A stretch of DNA of 22,233 nt from Chara braunii (Eukaryota; Streptophyta; Charophyceae; Charales; Characeae), in the NCBI GenBank assembly GCA_003427395.1, contig BFEA01000237.1:1850106-1872338 (forward strand), written 5' to 3'. The notes beneath the pieces are model-generated. The model worked only from the letters and a program-made list of their open reading frames with translations, was not told where the DNA came from and searched no databases. A program made the position numbers and the translations under genes. Below, piece after piece: positions 1-9,700 of the stretch. Position 1 is the stretch's first letter; every line of letters begins with the position of its first letter.

Positions 1-113
1 TTTTTTTTGGGATCCGCGTTCGGCCCGAACGGCCGAACGCATCCCCAAGGGTTCCCATACGTTCGGGCGTTCGGGTTCGGGCGTTTGGCCCGTCCCGAAC
101 GCCGGTTACCCTG
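1..113. mobile_element. Right end of a hAT-like non-autonomous element (cut by window edge)
   Basis: Bases 10-107 are packed with the word CGTTCGGG and its complement. The tract stops at a terminus reading TTACCCTG, whose complement CAGGGTAA shares its first seven bases with the terminus of the well-supported element at 10613-11501. If this is a true end, the 8-bp target duplication would be TATGTATA at 114-121, with its partner outside the window. The hAT assignment follows from the CAGGG-type tip and the resemblance to the other elements here. The left end is not visible, so this is tentative. Confidence 0.4.
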
Positions 114-130
114 TATGTATACATATTTTT

Positions 131-170
131 GGCCCGGATGGGCAAGTGGTCCCCGGCCACTCTGGTAGCC
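131..170. repeat. Dispersed 29-40 bp block, second copy at 10398-10435
   Basis: The core at 141-169 matches 10407-10435 at 26 of 29 positions, starting GGCAAGTGGTCCC and ending ACTCTGGTA. Both copies hold a short inverted repeat AGTGG/CCACT around a GC-rich loop. Both follow a T-rich stretch and a GGC-CGG motif. The copies are about 10 kb apart in different MCM8 introns, so this is probably the end or core of an unidentified dispersed repeat. Confidence 0.55.
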
Positions 171-336
171 TAGCCCTTATTGAATTTCTTAGGTTTGTGA
201 AAAGGCTCAGTAAGGTCTGATCATTGATCAAAGAGAAAACTCATAACCAAATACTTTTGTGGCACTTTCTGTCTGTGGTGATGACTTGCCTGTGGTGCTC
301 GTGCACTGTTATCCGTTGGCTGCTGTCTCCATACAG

Positions 337-460
337 GTCCTATTCTGTGGTGGAGCATCATCAAGCAAAAATGCACAATATCCTGGAAAAATCAACATTC
401 GGCCCTATAACTTAGTTGAATCTGCACTTGCTTTGAAGTTCCTGAAAGCCAATTCTTTAG
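337..460 (+). CDS. MCM8: MCM8 exon (upstream visible exon), N-terminal domain
   Basis: In frame from 337 the peptide includes KINIRPYNLVES and ALKFLKANSLG, which corresponds to the plant MCM8 segment just before the OB-fold strand beginning GK/GR. The exon ends at 460 with a single base G, followed by the donor GTAAAA. The first two bases of the 2743 exon complete a glycine codon. The 5' boundary is uncertain: I place it after the acceptor CAG at 334-336, but the frame is open back to 247 and the exon could start earlier. MCM8 works with MCM9 as a helicase in recombination repair and meiosis; that role is family knowledge. Confidence 0.72.
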
Positions 461-1034
461 GTAAAACTGCATTTTTGTTCTCCGTGTTCACACCTTACCT
501 CTGACACGTGCTGGCCTCTCTTCTTATCTTAAAGCACCAGTACATGCCAGCTATCAGCCGCGGGGCCCTTTCGGAGGCCGCCCGCAGCCGATTAATTTTA
601 TCTGCGGCGCTCATCCTCCTAAGTTTTCGGAGAGGCTCAAAACAGGTTCTCCAGTTGCCTGGGGCCATGTACTGGTGGCTTAAGGTTGCTCAGACACTCT
701 GTTCTCATCCATACTGTCAATCTCAGGTTTACTAAATAGAATGTGTCCCTCAGTTATGGAAGGAAAATACAAAGATCAATTGAGCATGTAGAAATTTGCC
801 CCTTGGGCCCTTGTGTTAATAAAGGGAAAGACCCACTGTGATTTCACAATTCAGCCTGGGGAGGCTTTTAGTGCCGCTATGCTTTTTTTTGTCTTTTTTT
901 CCCTAACAGTTACCTGGGCTATGAACAGGGCCGCCGGGGTCACCTTGGTTCCCCGGGCGGCCCGGTCGGGCAAGGGCCGCGGAAGGTCCCTGCGAAAAAA
1001 AAATAAAAAAATCTCTTTACAAGTAAAAAAAAAA
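461..1034 (+). other. First part of MCM8 intron 461-2742, no gene seen
   Basis: The donor GTAAAACTGC follows the exon. I recognise no gene here. At about 930-963 a GC-rich inverted repeat (GGGCCGCCGGGG against CCCCGGGCGGCCC) flanks an 11-13 base loop. It is followed by A-rich runs, the last of which abuts the element at 1035. The open frames here lack recognisable domains and overlap on both strands, so I do not call them genes. Confidence 0.5.
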
Positions 1035-1376
1035 CATGGTTGCCAACCAGACGTCCGGATCCCGATCCAGACAGTCCGGTGTCCGGTTTGGAGGGTCCAG
1101 TTGTACCCTGATTTCAAGAAATTCGAAAATTTCTTTTGGGATCCCCGGGCCATTTTACTGGGCCTGGGGTACCCCAGAAAATTGTTGCTGTTGTTTTTTT
1201 TTGAACCGTCACCCCAATTGGACCAGCCCTGAAGGGCCCGCTGTTGGATAACTTCGGAGGCCAGTAGTAGCCGCAGTACCGAGGTGGTGGTTTCCCGCCG
1301 GCGGGCGGACCCCATTTTCGAATGAAGCGCCTCGTGTAGCAGCGCTCTCAATCAGAGTCAAGCGACTGTGGCGGGA

Positions 1377-1558
1377 TACTGGGGGACTGGAGTGGGTGTG
1401 GAACGGATATTTGGGGGCCGGAGCGGATGTGGAACGGATACTTGGGGGCTGGAGCAGGTGTGGAATGGATACTTGGGGGCTGGAGCGGGTGTGGAACGGA
1501 TACTTGGGGGCTGGAGTGGGTGTGGAACGGATACGTGGGGGCTGGAGCGGGTGTGGAA
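1377..1558. repeat. 31-bp G-rich minisatellite, about 6 copies
   Basis: About six copies of a 31-bp unit differ by a few substitutions each. Every unit contains TGTGGAACGGATA and TTGGGGGC(T/C)GGAG. Because 31 is not a multiple of 3, the same short peptide repeat cycles through all three forward frames, so the open frames here are by-products. The G-runs are dense enough for possible quadruplex structure. A (GT)n tract follows at 1560-1580. Confidence 0.9.
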
Positions 1559-1599
1559 GCTGTGTGTGTGTGTGTTTGTGTCATGTGTGCCGGTTCAAG

Positions 1600-1840
1600 A
1601 TTCAAAGCTCTGAACTTTTTTTTTTTTTTTTTTTTTTAACAAAACTCCTCCCGTGCTAGCGATGCTGATGAAATCAGACACCGCTAGCACCTGGGGGTAG
1701 GCTCCGTCTATCGGTGGGGAGCATCACCTGCTGGAAAACGGGTCCAGCGTCCCTTATAAGTATGATACAATTGGAATACATCAGAAAAGGCCTTAGGAAG
1801 ACCTGCCAGCATTGATTGCCCTGCTCAAAGCTCTGAACTT
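1600..1840 (-). mobile_element. SINE-like retroposon with 16-bp target site duplication
   Basis: A perfect 16-bp direct repeat TCAAAGCTCTGAACTT lies at 1600-1615 and 1825-1840. Immediately inside the left copy is a T run to 1637, which reads as a poly(A) tail on the minus strand. The body between is about 187 bp. Flanking duplication plus poly(A) is the signature of target-primed reverse transcription. No clear tRNA-type A or B box was found, so the source RNA is unknown. It is nested within the 1035-2084 element and has split a GAACTTCGAAGTTC palindrome. Confidence 0.65.
1653..1690. other. Two-tier hairpin inside the SINE-like body
   Basis: GTGCTAGCG (1653-1661) pairs perfectly with CGCTAGCAC (1682-1690). 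Inside it, CTGAT (1665-1669) pairs with ATCAG (1673-1677) around a GAA loop. This gives 14 base pairs with a small internal loop. It may be a structural element of the retroposon RNA. It contains CTGATGA but lacks the remaining hammerhead core. Confidence 0.6.
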
Positions 1841-2092
1841 CGAAGTTCATATGTTAATATTTCCAATTTTATTAGCGTGTTGGACCACTCCCACAAACCT
1901 GTGTGCGTCTGTGTTTGTGTCATGTTGGCCGTTTTTTTTTTAACTTTATTTTAACCGGACAACCGGACACTGATACACCCAACCGGACTGTCTGGGTCCG
2001 GTTGTCCGTATGTCCAGTTTAATCCAGACATGGGTCCGGTGAATGTGTCCAGTTGTCTGGATGTCGATGTCCGGCGCAACGATGAAAAACAA

Positions 2093-2742
2093 CTATGCTA
2101 AGCGGAAAAAAAAAAACTGGACAACTTTTGCCTAGTTTCAAATTGAAATTCCTTAGCATAAGGACTTGTATTTTGGTGGTTGCTTGGGTTATCGTGTAAC
2201 GTGCCAAGGATTATATGATGGCTCCATGAACATGCATCCAGCGACGGCAGAGGAACCTGATGAGGTTCAAGAGGCTCTGGAGGCTGAGAGAGACAGAAAG
2301 AGGTGACGGCAGGGGGAGGCATGGAGGGCTTGGAATATTTGCAGATGGAAAAGGAGCTTTTGGGCGTCCATCTGTGACATGCATCCAAGGATGAATAAAC
2401 AGTGTGTCATATGCAGAACCTTCCTACATGTCTAAACCTCTTCTCTTGTTGATATCAGAAGTCAGGAGATAACCTCTTTTGTTTATCATTGCTACTTGTT
2501 TCTGAAAAGTCTAGGGAGTTGGCAGAGTCTGAGAAGGCTCAGGCATTCCTCGCAGACTCTGCCAACTCCCTAGACTGGAGAGCCTGCTTGGCCCAGAGTT
2601 GCTGAAGGTGTCTATAACTGTTGTGAGAAGTTGAAATGTTGCAAGTGCCCCTAGCAGGTTTGGGACACATATCCCCTAGAAACAAGCAGAAAGACGCGTT
2701 TGAACGCTTTTTTGGAAATTTTGTTGGGTGTGGTGGATACAG
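2093..2742 (+). other. Rest of intron 461-2742
   Basis: No gene recognised. Bases 2104-2150 resemble 10222-10270 weakly: an A-run, then AACTTTTGC, then GAAATTC. The notable feature is the hairpin at 2508-2576. The intron ends with the acceptor GGATACAG at 2735-2742. Confidence 0.5.
2508..2576. repeat. Perfect 24-bp inverted repeat with 21-base loop
   Basis: The arm at 2508-2531 (beginning AGTCTAGGGAG) is the exact reverse complement of 2553-2576, separated by 21 bases. A 69-base perfect fold-back within an MCM8 intron could be a small-RNA precursor, a remnant of a fold-back transposon, or a recent inverted duplication. Sequence alone does not decide between these. Confidence 0.9.
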
Positions 2743-2965
2743 GAAGGATTGTCTCAGTACGAGGATCGGTGGTACGGATGAGTGTGATCAAACCATTGGT
2801 GACCTGCCTGAGCTTTAATTGTGCCAAGTGTGGTGCTGTCACTGTGCAAATCTTCGAAGATGGAAAGTACTCTGTTCCAACAAGCTGTTCTCTTGAGGGA
2901 TGCAAATGCAAGACGTTTCATCCAAGCCGCCCTTCAGTACATGCAATTGACTTTCAGAAAATCAG
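2743..2965 (+). CDS. MCM8: MCM8 exon, OB-fold with zinc-binding cysteines
   Basis: The exon encodes the MCM N-terminal OB fold: GRIVSVRGSVVRMSVIKPLV, then the cysteine pattern CAKC ... SCSLEGCKC expected of the MCM zinc ribbon, then DFQKIR. These blocks are typical of MCM8 rather than MCM2-7 (inference from remembered family patterns). The acceptor is ATACAG at 2737-2742, and the first two bases GA finish the glycine codon begun at 460. The exon ends with AG at 2964-2965; the next bases are GCAAGT, a GC-type donor. Joining to 11598 gives AG+G, an arginine codon, continuing LQEVV as in plant homologues. Using the nearby GT at 2970-2971 would shift the frame. Confidence 0.88.
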
Positions 2966-3173
2966 GCAAGTGGATCGTTTTTCATCAAGTGTGTATGTGT
3001 ATTACATGACTGAGAGCATGGTTTTGGCTGCCAGCCATGGTTGCATACCTGCCTACCGCCGACCCCGACCGCCGACCGTTTTGCAGAGGACCAGTAGGGC
3101 CGACCGGTCAGCGGTCTGCCTACCAGTCAGAAAACAGCCATCCACTAATGTTTTTTCAGATCTGAGTTGGAAG

Positions 3174-3197
3174 CTGTACTGCGCTTGCTGAGTACAG
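3174..3197. other. Conserved internal hairpin, copy 1
   Basis: CTGTACT pairs with AGTACAG around GCGCTTGCTG. The homologous site at 10751-10774 has CTGTTCT/AGAACAG, a paired change that keeps the stem. Both are followed by CCCAAA(T)TACGC-like sequence. Confidence 0.75.
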
Positions 3198-3221
3198 CCC
3201 AAATTCGCTGAGAAAGTTTTG

Positions 3222-3360
3222 GGGATAGGGGGGGGTGTATAGGGGTGGTATAGGAGGTATTGGGGGGGGGTATAAGGATGTTGGGGTGCGGTTTGGGGGT
3301 GTTGGGGGGTTGTATGGGGGTATTTTGGGTGGGTATGGGGGTGTTGGTGGGGTTATTAGG
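3222..3360. repeat. G-rich GGTGTTGGGGG-type minisatellite
   Basis: Irregular repeats of GGGGGTGT, GGGGTATA and GTTGGGG run across about 140 bases of the 3036-3508 element, almost without C on this strand. They are followed by C9 and A8 runs. The open frames crossing it are low-complexity artefacts. Confidence 0.8.
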
Positions 3361-3516
3361 GTTTCTGCCCCCCCCCCAAAAAAAAATAATAATAATAAAT
3401 TGACGGGGTGCCGAAGACCCCCGACCGGTAGGTGCCGACCAGCCGACCGGTCGGTGGGTCTGCAGCGGACCAGTCAAGGGTCGCCGACGATTGGGGTGTG
3501 CAACACTGGTGCCAGC

Positions 3517-4338
3517 AGGAATAACAATGTGTATGCTTGACCTATATCTGTGCTATGCTTGGCGTTTGTGGGTGCTTATTCTCCCAATCTCGCAAGGACC
3601 TGCAAGTCGGCCAGCTTCGAGAGGGCAAGCACAAACGGTCACAACCCAGCTTTTTGACAGAACTGGGAGAGGACTATCTGTCAGCTATTGAATGTCATCA
3701 ACCTCAATCCCAACTGCTCTGTGAATCGGAAAGCAAATGGCGATAACAGAAACTCAAAGACAATCAGACCGATGGTACCATCCATGGAGGGGTCTCATGT
3801 CGTGACGATGAAAGCAGCAAACTCAGCCAATGCCTGCGTTTCTACGAGCACAATGCTGCTCTAGACTGAGTCCAGAAGTGTGTGCCTCTTGTGACATCAA
3901 AATGATCCAGCAATCCTTCTGGGCTCTGGCCTCGTCATGATTGAAGTCAAGTTTGCAGAGGTGGTGGAGGTGGAGGTGGAGGAGGAGGAGGAGGCACAGC
4001 GTTGTCTTTCTGGGTGGAGGTTTTCCTGAACCCCCGGATAGGGCTCGGCCAGTAGTGGGGGATCGTAAATCTGACCTTGAGCAGTGTATAAGTCCTGCTT
4101 GCCCTGCAGTGATGCATGCCAGGAGTGAACCGTTGGCAATGCAAGTCCAAAGATCACCAGTATGAGGAAGAGATGCAATACGACACAGCGGAAGACTAAC
4201 ATCAGATAGGACTGTCTGACGGTCCAGTAAAATGACAATGGGACTCAGATCTGGTCCCACACCAAGCAGGAGGGGTCCAATCACCAAAGAACCTCCCTGC
4301 TGTAATCATAAATGGACGAAGTAGTAGGGAGATGGAAG
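3517..4338. other. Unassigned intronic DNA
   Basis: No recognisable gene. A 69-codon forward frame at 3537-3746 and a 154-codon reverse frame at 3823-4287 lack domains I know. The reverse frame crosses a GGT/GGA-rich simple stretch at 3960-3995 that makes a proline/leucine run. I treat both as chance frames. Confidence 0.45.
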
Positions 4339-4406
4339 GAAGGAAGAAGGAGAAGAAGAAGAAGAAGAAGAAGAAGAAGAAGAAGAAGAAGAAGAAGAAG
4401 AAGAAG
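4339..4406. repeat. (GAA)n microsatellite
   Basis: About 22 nearly uninterrupted GAA/AGA units, with shorter related patches at 4486-4525. Polyarginine and polyphenylalanine frames here are artefacts of the repeat. Confidence 0.95.
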
Positions 4407-4529
4407 CCACTGTATGGCAGCACCAAGTAATAACAATGAATCAGGGCGTTGCACGCCTGTATTACCACTGTCCAGTCTCCCCAAGAGGAGGAAGAAGAAG
4501 AGATGGAGGATAAGAAGAAGAAATGTGAA

Positions 4530-5527
4530 GCCTCTCTCTTTCTCATGTAGATGATACTGACCGGTAAGGCAGAGCCTTGGGCCACCGATGCACAGCAGGT
4601 GTCTCGAGGAAGAAGAAGGCCAGCTATGGCTCGCGGAAGACCTCCAGGTTATGATGCCAGGGGAGTGGAATCCTCCACCATCACCACCTCTCCTCTATCA
4701 TTTACAATGCTCCTTTAACGCTCCTCTACCTCCGCTAGTGCTAGGCTGCTCAACTCGGTGGCTCAGTAGCAACAAATGAGCTCTCTGAACTACCTATACT
4801 ACCTACTGAGCCAGCCTATCGTAAATAGTATGGGGCCAGCCGCCAGCCAAGGTCGGCCTCCATCTGGGCCATCCGATCTCATCACGATCTGCCAGACCAG
4901 ATGAGAGGCCGTGTGGCCAAAACTCAAGCACAGGCCTGAAAATCTGTGGTGTGGGTTCCTGCTCAGATCCAGGCCCTCCCTCACTGTCTCAGTAAGAGGC
5001 CCTGGAAGGAAAACGACTGGGCACAACAAGTCGGGTGCAGGCCCAGCCTAAAACCTGCACCATAGGTCTAGATGAGACGAAGTCCTGGGAACTTCTCCCG
5101 ACCAGGACATAGTGGACTTGCCACAAAGAAAAAGGTACTGAAACAATGCAATATGCAGAAAAATCAAAGGAAACTGACTGAGAACAGACAAAATACTCAT
5201 GTGCCTGCCTGAAATCGAAAGCAAAGCAAACTGCATAGACTTGACTGAGAACAGGCGAAATGCACTCACACACCTGGCTGGTAGGCCAGGATACATAATC
5301 AGGCGCCAAGGCTGGTGGAAAAGACTCTGTCCATGCTACATGCATTCCAGAGACCCGGGGGCCCTGGATCTCAGCAGAGGGACATCAAAGCCCTTGGGTA
5401 TGGTTGGGGTGGCTTTGCCTGCCTGTTGGCGCAGTGTTGCAGTATGATCAATGCCAAGGTCGCCATCCCCTCTCTGAACTGCTCAGAGTGAACATTCTTC
5501 ATGAATCCTCTCCGTCGAGTGCAGGAT
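4530..5527. other. Unassigned intronic DNA
   Basis: Reading both strands I see no known protein domain, RNA gene or terminal repeat. A short internal similarity occurs around 5178-5192 and 5238-5252 (GACTGAGAACAG). Confidence 0.4.
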
Positions 5528-5530
5528 CAT

Positions 5531-5623
<93 letters not shown>

Positions 5624-5624
5624 N

Positions 5625-5710
<86 letters not shown>
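5528..5710. repeat. (GA)n microsatellite, about 180 bp
   Basis: This is nearly pure GA dinucleotide with one GAAAGA interruption near 5551. The undetermined base at 5624 suggests the assembly or read consensus was unsure here, so the true length may differ. All Arg-Glu and Ser-Leu frames across it are artefacts. Confidence 0.97.
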
Positions 5711-5711
<1 letters not shown>

Positions 5712-6640
5712 ATTGACAGAGTCGTAGCTTGACCGAAGAAGCGGACCAAGGAGAGAACCATAGTAACACACTCACAGAATTGAAAAAAACCGGCGCGTCG
5801 CCGTGCTCTTAGCTTCCAAAATGAAAAAAGGACGAAGAACAAGGCGCACAGGCCTTCTGCTCTCATGCCATGGCCCCGGGCCATGTAACCCTCGTCGACA
5901 CACACCTTCCTTATTCGAGCCCTGGTGATCCCAGCCGCCACGTACCGACCTCCACACCAGTGATCGTCACCCCACCAATCTAGTTTCCACACCGACTTGC
6001 CCAAATCCCGCAGTCCGTTGCGGCCACCTGGCGCACAGCCTTGCAAAACCATAGTCGGCTCGTCAGGACTTTCCGACTCGCTGACCATCACGTCATCTAG
6101 CCACTACTCGGAAGCTGGCAGATCGGTTGAGAGAGAGCTTTTTGGATGCGTTTGCGGATTTTATAGCAGCGAAGAGGAAGATAGACGCGGGAGAGAAGGA
6201 AGGGAAGGTAGAAGAGAGAGAAGAGGAGATAGGGATTAATTGCCTGGGGAAAGCCATATCCATCCGCGTGAGTTCTTCGCAGCCAATCAGATCACAGCAT
6301 GGGGGGATTAATTCTCCTTACACGGCGTTGTCTGATGGCTTGAAGTCTCTAAGAGGGGATTGGTAGGGATTTCCTGTACAAGGACGAAGGCGGGAAAGGA
6401 GAGGAGGCGAAGAACGGTTCGGGGCGGGACCAAGATTCAGATGAAGGGAGGGAAAAAGAAGCGTGAAGGAAAAGGGGATGGAAAAAAGTTACGGGTCAAG
6501 GGAAGAAGGCATGGAGGAGAGAAAGGTGAAGATGGCTTGGGATGCAGCGGGAAGCGGGGGACACTTGCATGCATGGCGTGGTACAGAAACAAAAAGGCAC
6601 CGACAACAGTTACGCTTTGTCCATCCTAGCTCTAAAACTA
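5711..6640. other. Unassigned stretch between (GA)n and LINE
   Basis: GC-balanced DNA to about 6130, then purine-rich (GA-rich at 6170-6240 and 6390-6540). A reverse frame covers 5720-6091 with mixed-composition residues (about 120 codons before it enters the GA tract). I recognise no family in it and do not call it a gene. Part of the sequence near 6500-6640 could be 5' LINE sequence decayed beyond recognition. Confidence 0.35.
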
Positions 6641-6764
6641 GTTCAAGATTGAAAAATTCAAAAGCAATACCTGCGTGCGGAATTAGACGTGCGAAAATCC
6701 TACGCCTATTCAGATCTCTTTAGAAAATTCACAGAGCTTTCCCAGGCGAATTAGACCCGGGGGA

Positions 6765-9700
6765 GATGATGGGCATCGCAGCAAGCTTTTACAATGTTTT
6801 GCACACATCTAAGGAAGCAGGCCATGAGCCTAGCCTGGTGCATGAAAAACGGCAGAAGTTTTTGTCATAGCTTGACAAGACCATCTCGGCGGAGCATGCA
6901 GCCCGCCTCGATAGACCCATTGGGCAGGAGGAAGTAAGGGAGGCTTTGCACTCGCTGCAGCCCAATAAAACCCCGGGCAGGGATGGGTTATCCAGGGAGT
7001 TTTGGTTGACCTTCTGGGTGGTGTTCGAGCAGGAGTGCTGGCCAAACTCCTAGCCAATCGCCTCAGTACAGTCACCAGCCATTGCTTCCACATCGATCAG
7101 ATGGACTTCATCCCCGGCCAATTTATACTCGACAATGTTATGACTTTGACCGAAGTGGTCTGCTACATCAACGACAAGAGGTTCAACGCGGCCATTCTAT
7201 TCTTCGACTTCGAGAAAGCTTATGATCAGGTGAACTGGAATTTCCAGCAGCAATGCATGGAACGCATAGGTTCAATCGCTGGGTGCGTGTATTATACAAC
7301 CATGCGCATGGCCAGGTGCAGGTTAACGACTTTTTCTCAGCTCCATACTGGATGACCAGGCCCATCGGGCAGGGGGAACCTGCTGGCAGCACCGCTCTTT
7401 CTGTTCACAGTGGAAGCCATTGCCTCCTCCTATCGTGAAGACCTCTCCATACAGCGCCTGGTGGCCAAGCTGGCCCCGGAGGGGCATTGGGTGTCACTCC
7501 CAGTTACCCTCCTGTTTGCTGACAACCTCACGACCCTCATTTGTGCTTCCGACTCGTCCCTTTAAAGTTCTGACCCGGGCGATGCAGGCCTTCCATCTTG
7601 CTTCGGAAATGAGAATTAACTGGCACAAGACACTAGATTGGTGGCTAGCAGATACACCGCCGCCCTCACAGCATATCACACCGGAAGGCTTTGGTTGGCA
7701 AGATTGGAGTGTCCCACTACGTTTCCTTGGCGTCAAACTGACGGAAAATGGCCAGACAAGTCCATGACAAGTCCATGACACCGGATATATTGGCCAAAAT
7801 GCTGGCCAAAATGGACGTGTGGTCCAGTGTCTACCCCTCCGTCTTTGGACGGGCTTTAGTCCTTAGCGCTTTGATTTTCTCTATGCTGTGGTACACAGGA
7901 ACACTGTGGACGCCTGAGGCCTGTATGGGTAAGACCCTCAAAAGGCTACAGCATATATGTGGACTGGGAAGCTGGCTAAAGAGAACTGCATAGCCAAGGT
8001 CGCCTGGAAACACGTGATTCAACCCAAGGGCAGCGGGGGACTGGGGATACTGGATCCCACTATCCAGACTAAAGCGCTCCAATCTAAGTGGATCTTTAAG
8101 CTACTGACCCAGCGCGGTCTGCCGTGGACAGCACTCACCTTACATGGAGTCAAGCAGCTACCGGCAACGCGCACGCCCTCCAAACATGCAGGGCTTCTTC
8201 TGGCTCATGGCCAAGTCCTGGGCGGGAAGTAGATTGCAACATCCGGATTACTGTGCTCAGCTGTTACGAACGTGGAGGGAGATCTTCCCGGTGAAGGTCA
8301 AGCCCCCTGCAACGAGAGAGGAAGTCCTCAGACGACCTCTGATCTGCAACAAATGGCTGGTGGACACCTCTCAGAGACCTTGAACACTGACGTCCCAAGA
8401 TGGGCGTTGGTCCACATGGGTCAAGACTCAAGGGAGGTGTCTGGCAGATCGAGCACATCTGGCAAGAGAATGAGGGGCGATGGAAAACTCACCAGGAGCT
8501 GCAGGACCAGCTGAAAGGCTGTCATAACCTGCAACAGAACCTGGACACTCTTCTCCAGTCTATCCCGGCGACATGGAGAACACTTTTGGCATCACCAACT
8601 GCCTCGCACAACGGGGAATGGGCTACCTGGGAGTACCTGGGACTTGGAGGACCCCCCCAAGGTGGCTCTGTCCTTCATCAAATGGACTGGCCCTGCCGAC
8701 CAGTGGGCACTGGTGAGCATACACGACATGGAAGGGCCGGGGTTGACGGTTGGCAGAGTCAGCAAAACAGTCTCCGCACAGGCAGTAGTCAGACTTGTTT
8801 GCCTCCGGAAAGTGCGGGTGGTGGAACATGAGGACCTCTGGATATTCGAGCCAACCATGCCTTTGCAAGACTTGGAATGTGACTGTGCACAATGGGCCTG
8901 GAAACTCCCAACCCCGGCAGGCCACGTGGACCGCCAAGTGAGCATCTTAGACTATACCACACGGCTGGGATACAGGTTGCGTAGGCGTTCGGCAAATACC
9001 CATAGCACGCTGGTCCAACGTTGGGGCCGACTCATGCCGGGACTAACAATGGACCTCCATGAGATACTGTGGGCTGCAGTGCTAGCGATTCCCAACACAA
9101 GGGTGCGGGAGCATGCAATGACTGCTGGAGTACGTGGCACTACCTGTCAACCAGTGGTTGGCCAAGAGAGGAGCACAGGCTTATAGGCAGAACTGTGACG
9201 AGTGCTGTGGTATTTGCGACATGGGAGCAGCGGAGGACGTGGTGCACTGTATGCTGGCTTGTCCCAAGGCACGCCAGGTGTGAGACCACATCAAAAACCT
9301 ATGGAGCGAAACCATGGAACAAGCATGGCCAGAGGACCACTTGGGATTGCTAACAGGACTTGCCCGGCCGCAGGCTCGGGAGCGGTGGATGTGCCGGTTC
9401 TTTAAGAGACTACGCCCCTTGACGTTGTGGGTGGTGTGGAAGAGAATATGCAAGGAAACAATCGACAAACAGGAGGTGTCGCTGGAGCAGGCTTGGGACA
9501 AGCTTAAACAAGCGATGGATACGGAATACCAGGCTGACTGGCATAGGCAGCTGCTCTTACTCAAGCAAGAACCGGAGAGGCATCAGGAAGTACTCACTAA
9601 ATTTGCACAGAGCGTCCTGGGTAATGGAAAATTGGGGTCTGTGGAGGGCAGTATGCTCAAATGTGTCCGGCGGACTGGGGTGTGTCCCTCCCAGGGCATA

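Larger units (their letters stand above)
1035..2084. mobile_element. hAT-like non-autonomous element with TCCGG-word ends (1,050 bp)
   Basis: The left tip is CATGGTTGCCAACC and the complement of the right tip is CATCGTTGCGCC, sharing CAT-GTTGC. The 8 bases outside are AAAAAAAA on the left and AAAAACAA on the right (7 of 8, but low complexity). Both subterminal regions are crowded with TCCGG/CCGGA and TCCAG words (1050-1110 and 1962-2075). The left tip matches that of the 3036 element at 12 of 14 positions. The interior holds a 31-bp minisatellite and a nested SINE-like insertion. No transposase is present, so it would depend on one supplied elsewhere. Confidence 0.55.
3036..3508. mobile_element. 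hAT-like non-autonomous element with CCGACCGGTCGG-word ends (473 bp)
   Basis: The left tip CATGGTTGCATACC and the complement of the right tip CAGTGTTGCACACC agree at 11 of 14 positions. The flanking 8-mers are CTGCCAGC (3028-3035) and GTGCCAGC (3509-3516), 7 of 8 identical, which fits the 8-bp target duplication of the hAT superfamily. Subterminal tracts at 3055-3120 and 3410-3485 are rich in CCGACCGGTCGG-type palindromic words. The core holds a hairpin (3174-3197), a G-rich minisatellite (3222-3360) and an (AAT)n stretch. No coding capacity. Confidence 0.72.

Noticed and set aside
851-1351. 166-codon reverse open frame over the left hAT-like end
   Set aside because: It crosses an element boundary, A/T runs and TCCGG words; no domain, and competing frames exist on the other strand.
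1665-1671. CTGATGA, the first part of a hammerhead ribozyme core
   Set aside because: No stem II followed by GAAA and no closing UH before stem I; the bases form a simple hairpin instead.
2966-2972. GT donor at 2970-2971 instead of GC at 2966
   Set aside because: Would add CA and a partial codon and shift the frame at the next exon, losing the conserved KIR-LQE junction.
3823-4287. 154-codon reverse frame
   Set aside because: No domain; part is encoded by simple GGA/GGT repeats.
5483-6091. 202-codon reverse open frame
   Set aside because: Nearly half is the GA dinucleotide read as Ser-Leu; the rest has no recognisable domain.
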